NCBI GenBank assembly: GCA_036262035.1
Contig: DATAJS010000031.1
Coordinates: 352,642-416,641 of the forward strand
Origin: Burkholderiales bacterium
GTDB lineage: Bacteria; Pseudomonadota; Gammaproteobacteria; Burkholderiales; SG8-41
Reading direction: 5' to 3'
DNA: 64,000 nucleotides
Position numbers and translations under genes: made by a program. The stretch's first letter is position 1. Each line of letters starts with the position of its first letter. Positions 17,828 through 25,697 of this stretch are shown here, in pieces. The notes beneath the pieces were generated by a model. It did no database searches. It had not been told where the DNA came from and saw nothing but the letters and a program-made list of their open reading frames with translations.

Positions 17828-17856
17828 GGGCGCTCTTCGGAGCGCCCTTTTCTTTT
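17828..17856 (+). terminator. Rho-independent terminator
   Basis: GGGCGCTC (17828–17835), loop TTCG, GAGCGCCC (17840–17847), then TTTTCTTTT. It closes the glycine-zipper gene. It lies just before the end of the convergent MFS gene and could slow readthrough from it. Confidence 0.9.
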
Positions 17857-17859
17857 GCG

Positions 17860-19023
17860 TTACGCCGCAGGCACCGCGATGCGCGCCCGCCGCATCATCG
17901 CGCCGCCGGCGACCAGCATCGCCGAGTTGGTGATGAACACGGGGTAATAGCCGAAGGCGGTTCCGAGGCTGCCGAAGAGCACCGGGATGATGAGGTGCGT
18001 CACGTTGTTCGCGGTGACGCGCAGGCCCGCGGCTTCGGCCTGACGGCCCGGTGGCGACAGCGCGTAGATGAGCGACATCGACATCGGCTGGCCGCAGCCG
18101 ACGCCGAGCCCCAGCAGGAACGCGACACTCCCCAGTACGTAAGGGTTCTCGAAGAACGGAAACAGCACGAACGCGACCGCGGCGATGAAGATACCCCCGG
18201 TGAGCACCTGAGCTTCACTGTAGCGCTTCGCCAACCCCGGCAGCAGGAAGCGGATGGTGAACGTCGCGATGGCGAAGACGCCGAGCACGACGCCGATCGC
18301 CGAGGCCGACAGCCCGATCGAGTGGCCGTAGACCGGGAAATAGAACTGAAAAAGATCCCACGCCGAGGAGATGATGCCGCTCGCGATGAAGGTGTTGCGC
18401 AGCGGCCGGATGCGCCACAGCTCGAACGCGCTGCGCGTGCCCTCGATCCTGCCGCGATTGCGGGGCTTCGGCAGGAACGTGGGTTTGAGCCACAGCAGGA
18501 GCACCGGGATCACCGGGAACGCCGACAGGCACCAGAACGCCGCTTTGTACCCCAGATGGTCGATCGCGAGGCCCGCGACGAACGGTCCGGTGAAGCTCGC
18601 GGCGGAGAACCCCATGCCGACCAGCGCGAAGTTGCTCGAGCGATTCTTGCCGCCGCCGATGCCGCCGGCGATGCCCTGCACGGTGATGAAGAAGAAGTGA
18701 AACGTCGAGCCGAGCACCAGCGCCGAGGCGTACAGCGTGACGAGCGAGGGAAAGAGTGGCGGCAGCACGAGGCCGACGATCACGCCCAAGGTGCCGATCA
18801 GCATCGGCAGGCGCGGGCCGACGCGATCGGCGAGGCGTCCCACGTAGACCGCGAGCATCAACGGGAAGACGGCGTACAGCGCCATCAGTACGCCGATCGT
18901 GATCTGGCTCGCGCCGAGCTCCAGCGCGAACAGCGAGAGACCGACGCGGCTGCCGCCGAAGCCGGAGTGGCTGAGCCAGCACAGCAGGACGATGACGTAG
19001 ATGCGCTTGTCGGCCCGGGTCAC
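17860..19023 (-). CDS. MFS transporter
   Basis: 387 residues, minus strand, GTG start at 19023. About 12 hydrophobic segments are visible. The loop 2–3 motif YVGRLADRVGPRLPML matches the MFS signature. The N-terminal half is more hydrophobic and the central loop (FLPKPRNRGRIEGTRS) is charged, as expected. Substrate unknown. The gene begins 4 bp after the egtD stop codon, so they form an operon, and export or import of hercynine or a related betaine is a contextual guess only. Confidence 0.85.
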   Translation of the reverse strand: MTRADKRIYVIVLLCWLSHSGFGGSRVGLSLFALELGASQITIGVLMALYAVFPLMLAVYVGRLADRVGPRLPMLIGTLGVIVGLVLPPLFPSLVTLYASALVLGSTFHFFFITVQGIAGGIGGGKNRSSNFALVGMGFSAASFTGPFVAGLAIDHLGYKAAFWCLSAFPVIPVLLLWLKPTFLPKPRNRGRIEGTRSAFELWRIRPLRNTFIASGIISSAWDLFQFYFPVYGHSIGLSASAIGVVLGVFAIATFTIRFLLPGLAKRYSEAQVLTGGIFIAAVAFVLFPFFENPYVLGSVAFLLGLGVGCGQPMSMSLIYALSPPGRQAEAAGLRVTANNVTHLIIPVLFGSLGTAFGYYPVFITNSAMLVAGGAMMRRARIAVPAA

Positions 19024-19027
19024 CGCA

Positions 19028-19999
19028 TCACGCCGGCACGGTCAGGTAGTGGATGGAGAACAGGCGCTGCGGGTCGACCCAGCAGTGCACGGCCTCGAAC
19101 CCTGCGCGAGCGGCGAGCGTCTGGAAATCCTCCACCGAGTACTTGTACGAGTTTTCGGTGTGTATCGTCTCGCCGTCGCGAAAGTCGAAAGCGCGTCCGT
19201 CGACGTGCACCCGCTGCGCCCCGCGGCTGACCAGGTGCATCTCGATGCGGCCCTCGCGCTCGTCGTAGTGCGCGCGGTGCTCGAAGCGGTCGAGATCGAA
19301 ATCGGCATGCAGCTCGCGGTTGATGCGCGCCAGCACGTTGAGATCGAAAGCCGCAGTCACCCCCTGCGCATCGTTGTACGCCGCGTGCAGGCGCGCGGGA
19401 TCCTTCTTCAGGTCGACGCCGACGAGCATCGCGCCGCCGCGCCCGGCGACCTGCCGCGCGTTGCGCAGGAACGCGAGCGCGTCGGCCGGATCGAAGTTGC
19501 CGATCGTCGAGCCCGGGAAGAACACCACGCGGCGGCTCACGTCGTCCATCGCGATCTCGTCCAGCGGCAGCTCACGCGTGTAGTCCGCGCACAGGGCGAT
19601 CACTCTCACGCTCGGAAACTCGCGCGCCAGCGCGGTCCCGGCTTCGCGCAACTGCTCGCCCGAGATGTCGACCGCGACGTACACGTGCGGCTGGAGCGCG
19701 CGCACCACGAGCCGCGTCTTGCGGCCCGAGCCGCTGCCGTATTCGACGATGGCGCTTCCGGCGCCTATGCGCTGCGCGATGTCGGGGGCGGAGCGTTCGA
19801 GCATGGCGAGCTCGGTGCGCGTCGGGTAGTACTCAGGGAGCTCGCAGATCGCGTCGAAGAGCTGTGCCCCGCGCTCGTCGTAGAAGTACTTCGGCGGCAG
19901 CGTCTTCTGCGCCGCGGAGAGTCCTTTGACGACGTCGTCGAGAAAGGAGCCCGTGCCGGGCTTGAGGTCACGAAATTCGAACTGCGCGCTCGACGGCAT
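19028..19999 (-). CDS. egtD: L-histidine N-alpha-methyltransferase, EgtD family
   Basis: 323 residues from ATG 19999; a TTG at 20035 is also in frame, but the ATG form matches the usual length of about 320. SAM-binding motif VEYGSGSGRKTRLV, conserved FPGSTIGNFDPADAL, and near the C-terminus the TENSYKYS segment, where Glu-x-Ser is expected to hold the histidine substrate. EgtD trimethylates histidine to hercynine, the first step to ergothioneine. No egtB, egtC or egtE-like gene is visible here. It is co-directional with an MFS gene 4 bp downstream. Without EgtB in the window, a product other than ergothioneine remains possible. Confidence 0.88.
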   Translation of the reverse strand: MPSSAQFEFRDLKPGTGSFLDDVVKGLSAAQKTLPPKYFYDERGAQLFDAICELPEYYPTRTELAMLERSAPDIAQRIGAGSAIVEYGSGSGRKTRLVVRALQPHVYVAVDISGEQLREAGTALAREFPSVRVIALCADYTRELPLDEIAMDDVSRRVVFFPGSTIGNFDPADALAFLRNARQVAGRGGAMLVGVDLKKDPARLHAAYNDAQGVTAAFDLNVLARINRELHADFDLDRFEHRAHYDEREGRIEMHLVSRGAQRVHVDGRAFDFRDGETIHTENSYKYSVEDFQTLAARAGFEAVHCWVDPQRLFSIHYLTVPA

Positions 20000-20079
20000 C
20001 GGGTCGGCCCGGAAAGGTTTGCTCAGGACGCACAAGAGCGCGCGACGCAGTCAGCGCTCGAGGCTCGACGTTCGGCGGT

Positions 20080-21090
20080 TCAGCCGGGAGAGGGACGAGC
20101 GAGCTGCACCTCGACCCACTTCTTGATGCGGTTTGCGTCGGCGATCCGGGTGTACTTGCCCCAGGAATCGAGCAGCACGATGATGATCGGCGTCGCCGCG
20201 ATGCGCGCCTGCATCACCAGGCAGCGGCCCGCTTCCTGGATGTAGCCGGTCTTGGAGACGTCGATCTGCCAGTCGTCGCTGCGCACCAGCCCGTTCGAGT
20301 TGCGGAACTGCAGGGTTCGGCCGCTGTTCGACTGCACCGCGTGCTCGGTGTCGGTGGTGTAGCGCTGGATCAGGGGATAGCGGTATGCCGCGGTGACCAT
20401 CTTCGCCAGGTCCTCGGCGTTCGACACGTTCCCCTGATTGAGGCCCGTGCTGTCGAGAAAGTGGGTGCTGTTCATGCCGAGCTCGACCGCCTTGCGGTTC
20501 ATCGCCTCGATGAAAGCCGGTTGTCCGCCCGGATACGCGCGCGAAAGCGCGGATGCCGCGCGGTTTTCGGAGGCCATCAGCGCGAGATGCAGCAGGTCGT
20601 CGCGCGACAGCATGGTCCCGACTCTGAGGCGCGAGCTCGTGTGCTTGAGCGCGTCGACGTCGTCGTCGGTGATGGCGATCAGCTCGTTGAGCTCGAGCTT
20701 GGCATCGAGCACGACCATCGCGGTCATGAGCTTGGTGATCGATGCGATCGGCTGGACGCTGCTGATGTTCTTCGCATACAGCGTGCGCCCTGCCGTGGCG
20801 TCGATCACGTAGGCCGCCGCCGACCGCAGCTCGGGCTCGGCGCCGTTGTCGTGGACTGCGGGCAGCAGATGGACGGGGTGGGGGCGCGGTTTGGGTGCGG
20901 GTGCCGCGGCTTTGACCCGCGGCTTGGCGGCGCGCGCCTGGGAGCGCGCGGCGGCCGCCTTGGCCTGGGACTTGGACTGGGGCTTGGCCTGGTGGGCCTT
21001 CTTGCTCGATTTCTGGGACGTCTGGGGGGCCGCCCACGCCGCGCCGTGCAACGCAAACACCGCGACGAGCGCCATGACGAAGCCCTTCAC
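20080..21090 (-). CDS. pbpG: D-alanyl-D-alanine endopeptidase (PBP7-like, S11 family)
   Basis: 336 residues from GTG 21090, after GGGAGAGG; the frame stays open further upstream but the signal peptide MKGFVMALVAVFALHGAAWA starts here. A Lys/Ala-rich linker spans about 23–70. Catalytic motifs are in the right order: SITK at 117–120, SEN at 174–176 and KTG at 280–282. PBP7 cleaves cross-links in peptidoglycan during growth. The protein is periplasmic. It has its own promoter-like sequence at 21147–21175. It is on the minus strand downstream of nothing else, so it is probably monocistronic. Confidence 0.9.
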   Translation of the reverse strand: MKGFVMALVAVFALHGAAWAAPQTSQKSSKKAHQAKPQSKSQAKAAAARSQARAAKPRVKAAAPAPKPRPHPVHLLPAVHDNGAEPELRSAAAYVIDATAGRTLYAKNISSVQPIASITKLMTAMVVLDAKLELNELIAITDDDVDALKHTSSRLRVGTMLSRDDLLHLALMASENRAASALSRAYPGGQPAFIEAMNRKAVELGMNSTHFLDSTGLNQGNVSNAEDLAKMVTAAYRYPLIQRYTTDTEHAVQSNSGRTLQFRNSNGLVRSDDWQIDVSKTGYIQEAGRCLVMQARIAATPIIIVLLDSWGKYTRIADANRIKKWVEVQLARPSPG

Positions 21091-21146
21091 CGAACTCTCC
21101 TCTCCCGTGCTGCGCCCAGGTGCGCGTCGAAGCAATAATCTTCGCG

Positions 21147-21175
21147 AAAATACAGGCTTAACCAACACATTTCAA
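21147..21175 (-). promoter_or_regulatory. sigma70-type promoter for pbpG
   Basis: On the minus strand, TTGAAA (21170–21175), a 17-bp spacer and TATTTT (21147–21152) give a good sigma70 layout. The GTG start is 57 bp downstream of the -10 box. Confidence 0.7.
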
Positions 21176-21243
21176 GAGCTTTTTCAGCATCACCAGCAAC
21201 GCGTTCCGCCGGCGCTGCGCCGACGAGAAAAGTCACGGGGGCT

Positions 21244-21430
21244 AAAAAAAACCCCGCTCGGGACAGTGTGGGATGCCCCGGCGGGATTGAAAGAGGCCAT
21301 GCAACTACCCGCTCAGCACAGGTCGTTGCAACTGCCAGGCCTCCGAGGAGGAAAGACTGACGAGGTCAGAATTCGGTAAAGCGCTCACGTCCGAGGACGT
21401 CAGCCGATGGTTCGACGTTAACAATGGAGA
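21244..21430 (-). ncRNA. candidate small RNA ending at a Rho-independent terminator
   Basis: This occupies most of the 448-bp gap 21091–21538, which holds no protein gene. On the minus strand a hairpin (arms 21281–21285 and 21253–21257, with a further GGG/CCC pair) is followed by eight U (21244–21251), although no minus-strand gene lies upstream. Before it are three small stem-loops at 21387–21400, 21357–21369 and 21340–21351. A competing stem pairs 21338–21343 with 21293–21298. pbpG's own promoter lies downstream of the terminator, so this is not simply its leader. No promoter was seen; the 5' end is a guess. Confidence 0.4.
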
Positions 21431-21443
21431 CTTACGTGAAGCT

Positions 21444-21471
21444 TACATACGGGGATTACTGCCTGTATGTA
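21444..21471 (+). promoter_or_regulatory. inverted repeat upstream of the tctD-like gene
   Basis: TACATAC (21444–21450) and GTATGTA (21465–21471) form a 7-bp inverted repeat with a 14-bp spacer, about 70 bp upstream of the response-regulator start. It could be an autoregulatory operator. Confidence 0.3.
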
Positions 21472-21538
21472 GGGGCGGCGCTGACACGGGCCGCCGTGAT
21501 TTACACTGCATCGACAGACGCCGCCCCGCGAAACATCC

Positions 21539-22213
21539 ATGAGAATCCTCATCGTCGAAGACGATCCCGTGCTCGCAGACGGACTGACGCGCTCGCTGCG
21601 TCATTCGGAGTACGCGGTCGATTGCCTGAGCGACGGCGCCGAAGCCGACCACGTGCTGAGCGCGCAGGCGTACGATCTCGTCATACTCGACCTCGGCCTG
21701 CCGGGCCTCGACGGCTTCGAAGTGCTGCGTCGGTTGCGCCGGCGCGGCGCGCACGCACCGGTGCTTGTGCTGACGGCGCGCGACGCGCTGTCCGACCGTG
21801 TGAAAGGCCTCGATCTGGGCGCCGACGATTACCTCACCAAGCCGTTCGATCTGCCGGAGCTCGAAGCGCGCGTGCGCGCGCTCATCCGGCGCGGGCAGTC
21901 CGGCGGCGCATCGGTGCTCACGCACGGCGCGCTCGTGCTCGATACCGCCGGGCGCCGCGCGACGCTCTCGGGCGAGCCGCTCGATCTGTCGGCGCGAGAG
22001 CTCGGCGTGCTCGAAGTGCTGATGATGAGAAGCGGCCGCGTGGTCAACAAGGAGCAGCTCGCGGAGCAGCTCTACGGCTGGGACGAGGAAGTCGGGCCGA
22101 ACGCGATCGAGGTCTACGTGCACCGCTTGCGCCGCAAGCTCGAATCGGCGGGCGTGTCGATCCGCACCATCCGCGGGCTCGGCTATCTGCTGGAGAAGGT
22201 CCCGAGTGCCTGA
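21539..22213 (+). CDS. OmpR-family response regulator, TctD/QseB-like
   Basis: 224 residues. The receiver domain (1–115) has acidic Asp8/Asp9, phosphoacceptor Asp51, Thr79 and Lys101. The C-terminal winged helix (about 125–220) has the usual LSARELGVLEVLM and VYVHRLRRKLE segments. It is overlapped by 8 bp by the histidine kinase gene, whose 2CSK_N-type sensor points to a TctD-like role, i.e. control of carboxylate uptake. No tct permease genes are nearby, but four Bug receptors are in the window. The target genes are unknown. Confidence 0.9.
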   Translation: MRILIVEDDPVLADGLTRSLRHSEYAVDCLSDGAEADHVLSAQAYDLVILDLGLPGLDGFEVLRRLRRRGAHAPVLVLTARDALSDRVKGLDLGADDYLTKPFDLPELEARVRALIRRGQSGGASVLTHGALVLDTAGRRATLSGEPLDLSARELGVLEVLMMRSGRVVNKEQLAEQLYGWDEEVGPNAIEVYVHRLRRKLESAGVSIRTIRGLGYLLEKVPSA

Positions 22214-23654
22214 GGCCGCTCTACCCGCGCCCACCGGGCGCAAGCAGACGACGCTGCGCAGGCAGGTTCTGGTGTGGCTCGGCTGGCCGCTGCTCATCCT
22301 GTGGTCGGTGAGCAGCGTCGTCGACTACGACATCGCGAATCGCTTCGTCAACCTCGCCTACGACCGCGCCCTGCTCGAATCCGCGCTCGACATCGGCCGG
22401 CAGGTGAAGGTGCTGAACGAGCGCATCTACGTCGATCTGCCGGAGATTGCGCTGCAGATGCTGCAATCGCGCGAGTCCGGCAGGCTGTACTACCGCGTCA
22501 CCGGACCGCACAACGAGTACATCACCGGCGAGCCCGACCTGCCCCCGCCGCCCGATCCTTTCTCCGGCCGCGTCAACTACTACGACGACGAATATCGCGG
22601 GCGCAACGTGCGCATCGTCACCCTGCAGCTTCCGCTCGAGCCCGGGAAGAGCGAAGGCATGGTGATGGTGCAGGTCGCGGAGAATCGCTCGGCGCGCAAC
22701 GAGTTCGCCCGGCAGATCCTGCTGCGCATGGTCCTGCCGCAGGCGCTGCTCATCGTGACCGCGGGCGTGATGATCTGGTACGCGGTCGGCCGCGGCCTCG
22801 CGCCGCTCGTGACCCTGCGCCGCGAGATCGAGAACCGCTCGCATCGCGATCTGTCCGCCTTGCCTGAAGAGCACGCGCCGCAGGAAGTGCGGCCGCTGAT
22901 CCTCGCGATGAACGCCCTGCTCGAGCGCCTGAGCCTCGCGCTCGCCGCGCAGCAGCGCTTCATCGCCGACGCAGCGCATCAGTTGCGAACACCGATCGCG
23001 GGACTGAAGACCCAGACCGAGCTCGCGCTGCGGCAGGCGCCGCAAGGCGAAGCACAGACCACGTTGCGCCAGTTGCGCAGCGCGACCGAGCGCACCACGC
23101 ACCTGGTGAATCAACTGTTGTCGCTCGCGCGCGCCGAGCCGATGGCCGGACGCATGGAGCCGGGCCACATCATCGACCTGCGCCAGCTCGCGCGCGAAGC
23201 GACCACCGACTGGGTGCCGCGCGCACTGGAGCGCAACATCGACCTCGGCTTCGACGCGGCATCGGCGGGCGCCTACGTCGAGGGCGACCCCTTTCTCCTG
23301 CGCGAGATGCTCAACAACGTGCTCGACAACGCGATCCGCTACACGCAGGGCGGGGGACAGGTGACGGTGCACGTCGCGAACGACGCGTCGGGTCCGACGC
23401 TGCAGGTCGAGGACAACGGGCCGGGCATTCCGGACGTCGAGCGCGCGCGCGTCTTCGAGCGCTTCTACCGCGTGCTCGGCACCGGCACCGAAGGCTGCGG
23501 ACTGGGGCTGGCCATCGTGAGCGAGATCGCGCAAAGCCATGGCGCGCAGGTGAGCCTCGACCCGGGACCCAACGGCCGCGGCACGGTGGTGACGATCGTG
23601 TTCCCGCTGCCGAGCGACCTGCGGCCCGAGCCGCGCCTTAAAAGCGCCGCGTAA
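22206..23654 (+). CDS. sensor histidine kinase, TctE-like
   Basis: 482 residues from GTG 22206. Transmembrane segments are about 22–40 and 176–195, flanking a periplasmic 2CSK_N-type sensor domain of about 135 residues. The HisKA domain has phosphorylated His258 (DAAHQLRTPIAG). The ATPase domain has the N-box NVLDNAIRYT at 371–380, DNGPGIP and a final GCGLGLAIV. 2CSK_N is typical of TctE, which senses tricarboxylates. It is the only visible partner of the upstream response regulator; together they would phosphorylate and activate carboxylate uptake genes. Confidence 0.9.
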   Translation: MPEAALPAPTGRKQTTLRRQVLVWLGWPLLILWSVSSVVDYDIANRFVNLAYDRALLESALDIGRQVKVLNERIYVDLPEIALQMLQSRESGRLYYRVTGPHNEYITGEPDLPPPPDPFSGRVNYYDDEYRGRNVRIVTLQLPLEPGKSEGMVMVQVAENRSARNEFARQILLRMVLPQALLIVTAGVMIWYAVGRGLAPLVTLRREIENRSHRDLSALPEEHAPQEVRPLILAMNALLERLSLALAAQQRFIADAAHQLRTPIAGLKTQTELALRQAPQGEAQTTLRQLRSATERTTHLVNQLLSLARAEPMAGRMEPGHIIDLRQLAREATTDWVPRALERNIDLGFDAASAGAYVEGDPFLLREMLNNVLDNAIRYTQGGGQVTVHVANDASGPTLQVEDNGPGIPDVERARVFERFYRVLGTGTEGCGLGLAIVSEIAQSHGAQVSLDPGPNGRGTVVTIVFPLPSDLRPEPRLKSAA

Positions 23655-23661
23655 GGCGCGC

Positions 23662-25494
23662 TCACCCGGCGGCGGCGACGGCTTCGTCGCGCTCGCGCGC
23701 GAGATCCTCCTGCTGCTGAAGCGCCCACATCTGGGCGTACGCACCCCGGCGCGCGAGAAGATCGCGATGGGTGCCGCGCTCGATGATGCTCCCCGCGTCC
23801 ATCACCAGGATCTCGTCCGCATCCATGATGGTGGACAGGCGGTGCGCGATGACCAGCGTGGTGTGGCCGCGGGCGATGCGGTCGAGCTCGGCCTGTATCG
23901 CCTTCTCCGACTTCGAATCGAGCGCGGAGGTCGCCTCGTCGAAGATGAGGATGCACGGCCCCTTGAGGATCGCGCGAGCGATCGCGACGCGCTGCTTCTC
24001 CCCGCCCGAGAGCTTGAGCCCGCGCTCGCCGACCCGCGCGTCGTAACCGTCCGGCAGCGAGCTGATGAAGTCGTGGATGTGTGCGGCGCGCGCGGCTTCG
24101 ATCACCTCTTCACTCGTGGCTTCGGGACGTCCGTACCGGATGTTGTAGTAGATCGTGTCGTTGAAGAGCACCGTGTCCTGCGGGACGATGCCGATCGACC
24201 CGCGCAGCGACGACTGCCTGACGTCGCGGATGTCGACGTCGTTCACGCGCACGCTGCCCGCGCCCACGTCGTAGAAACGATAGAGCAGCCGCGCGAGCGT
24301 CGACTTGCCCGAGCCGCTCGCGCCGACGACCGCGACCTTGCTTCCCGCCGGTACGTCGAACGAGACGTCGTGCAGGATCTGCCGCTTCACGTCGTAGCCG
24401 AAATCGACGTGGTCGAAGCGCACCGACAGCGGGCCCGCGGGCACGTCGACGGAGTCCGGACGGTCCTGGATCTCGCGGTTCTGTTCCAGCAGCGTGAACA
24501 TGCGGTCCATGTCGACCAGCGCCTGCTTGATCTCGCGGTACACCATGCCCATGAAGTTGAGCGGGATGTACAGCTGGATCAGCAGCCCGTTGATGAGCAC
24601 GAGGTCGCCCAGTGTCAGCGTGCCGGCGACCACGCCCTGCGCCGCGAGGATCATCAGGAGCGTGATCGCGATCGCGATGATGAAGCTCTGTCCGATGTTG
24701 AGGATGCCGAGCGACGCCTCGGTCTTCACCGCGGCCGATTCGTACTGCTTCAGGTTCTCGTCGTAGCGGCGCGCCTCGTATTCCTCGTTGTTGAAGTACT
24801 TGACCGTCTCGTAATTGAGCAGGCTGTCGATCGCGCGCGTGTTCGCCTTGGAATCGAGCTCGTTCGCGCGGCGCCGGATGTCGATGCGCCACTCGGTGAC
24901 CGCGAACGTGAAGGCGAGATAGACGGCCACCGCGCCGAACGTGACCGCGACGAACCGCCAGTCGAACTTCGCGAAGAGCACCGCGGCGACGAGCGTGAAC
25001 TCGAGCACGACGGGCACGATCGAGAACAGGAGATAGGAGAGCAGCGTCGAGATGCCGCGCGAGCCGCGCTCGATGTCGCGCGACACGCCGCCGGTCTGAC
25101 GCTCGAGGTGGAAACGCAGCGACAGCGCGTGCAGGTGCCGGAACACGCCGAGCGCGATGCGGCGGATCGCGCGCTGGGTCACGCGCACGAACACGAGGTC
25201 GCGAAGCTCGGCGAAGAGCGTGGTCGAGAGCCGCAGCGCGCCGTACGCCACGAGCAGCGCAAGCGGCATGGCGAGCGCCGCCTGCGTCGGCGTCAGGCCG
25301 TCGACGATCTCCTTCAGCACGAGCGGCACCGCCACGTTGGCGAGCTTGGCGGTGACGAGGAAGATCATCGCGACGACGACGCGCCACTTGTATTCCCAGA
25401 CGTACGGCAGGACCAGCGGCACGACGCGCCATTCGCGGCCGCGGCGGGAGGGATCGGGACGGGGGGGCGGCTCGACGCCGCGATGAGATCTCAT
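23662..25494 (-). CDS. Atm1/HMT1-type ABC exporter
   Basis: 610 residues, a half-transporter with about six transmembrane helices (about 35–330) and one ATPase domain. Walker A is [10 protein letters not shown] at 391–400, signature LSGGEKQ at 495–501 and Walker B CILIFDEATSALD near 514–526. The segment SLLNYETVKYFNNEEYEARRY is the hallmark of the Atm1/HMT family, which exports glutathione-linked sulfur or metal compounds. Bacterial members are linked to heavy-metal tolerance and Fe–S homeostasis. It stands alone on the minus strand and is convergent with the sensor kinase gene (7 bp apart). The start could also be a little downstream. Confidence 0.88.
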   Translation of the reverse strand: MRSHRGVEPPPRPDPSRRGREWRVVPLVLPYVWEYKWRVVVAMIFLVTAKLANVAVPLVLKEIVDGLTPTQAALAMPLALLVAYGALRLSTTLFAELRDLVFVRVTQRAIRRIALGVFRHLHALSLRFHLERQTGGVSRDIERGSRGISTLLSYLLFSIVPVVLEFTLVAAVLFAKFDWRFVAVTFGAVAVYLAFTFAVTEWRIDIRRRANELDSKANTRAIDSLLNYETVKYFNNEEYEARRYDENLKQYESAAVKTEASLGILNIGQSFIIAIAITLLMILAAQGVVAGTLTLGDLVLINGLLIQLYIPLNFMGMVYREIKQALVDMDRMFTLLEQNREIQDRPDSVDVPAGPLSVRFDHVDFGYDVKRQILHDVSFDVPAGSKVAVVGASGSGKSTLARLLYRFYDVGAGSVRVNDVDIRDVRQSSLRGSIGIVPQDTVLFNDTIYYNIRYGRPEATSEEVIEAARAAHIHDFISSLPDGYDARVGERGLKLSGGEKQRVAIARAILKGPCILIFDEATSALDSKSEKAIQAELDRIARGHTTLVIAHRLSTIMDADEILVMDAGSIIERGTHRDLLARRGAYAQMWALQQQEDLARERDEAVAAAG

Positions 25495-25558
25495 GAGGGG
25501 GTGGATTCTAGCGGCGAATCAACGCCCGTCCGCCGCGCCTCCCTGCGCCGGACGGCAG

Positions 25559-25587
25559 AAAAAAAACGGGCGCGGAGTCCGCGCCCG
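25559..25587 (-). terminator. Rho-independent terminator downstream of clsB
   Basis: On the minus strand, CGGGCGCGGAC/ GTCCGCGCCCG-type arms (25567–25576 and 25577–25587) are followed by eight U (25559–25566). It lies about 107 bp after the clsB stop. Confidence 0.75.
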
Positions 25588-25679
25588 AAGACGTACCAAA
25601 GGAGGAGGATGAAAACCGGGAGCATGGCCCCCAGCTTTCACCTGATGTGGATGCAAACACGGTACCCGGCCACCGAAAA

Positions 25680-25697
25680 CTAGGCCGATCGGCCTAG
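25680..25697 (-). terminator. 18-bp perfect palindrome at the clsB stop, possible terminator
   Basis: CTAGGCCGATCGGCCTAG is a perfect palindrome covering the TAG stop of clsB (25694–25696). On the minus strand it is followed by TTTT. It may act as a first, weaker terminator. The 80 bp between the two terminators hold only a short plus-strand frame (from 25609) judged not real. Confidence 0.55.

Noticed and set aside
21340..21370. GAGGAAAG string resembling part of an RNase P RNA
   Set aside because: None of the other conserved RNase P segments is present and no terminator exists on that strand.
25609..25683. 24-codon frame with AGGAGGAGG directly before its ATG
   Set aside because: The spacing to the ATG is too short, the peptide has no recognisable feature, and it lies between two terminators of the opposite strand.
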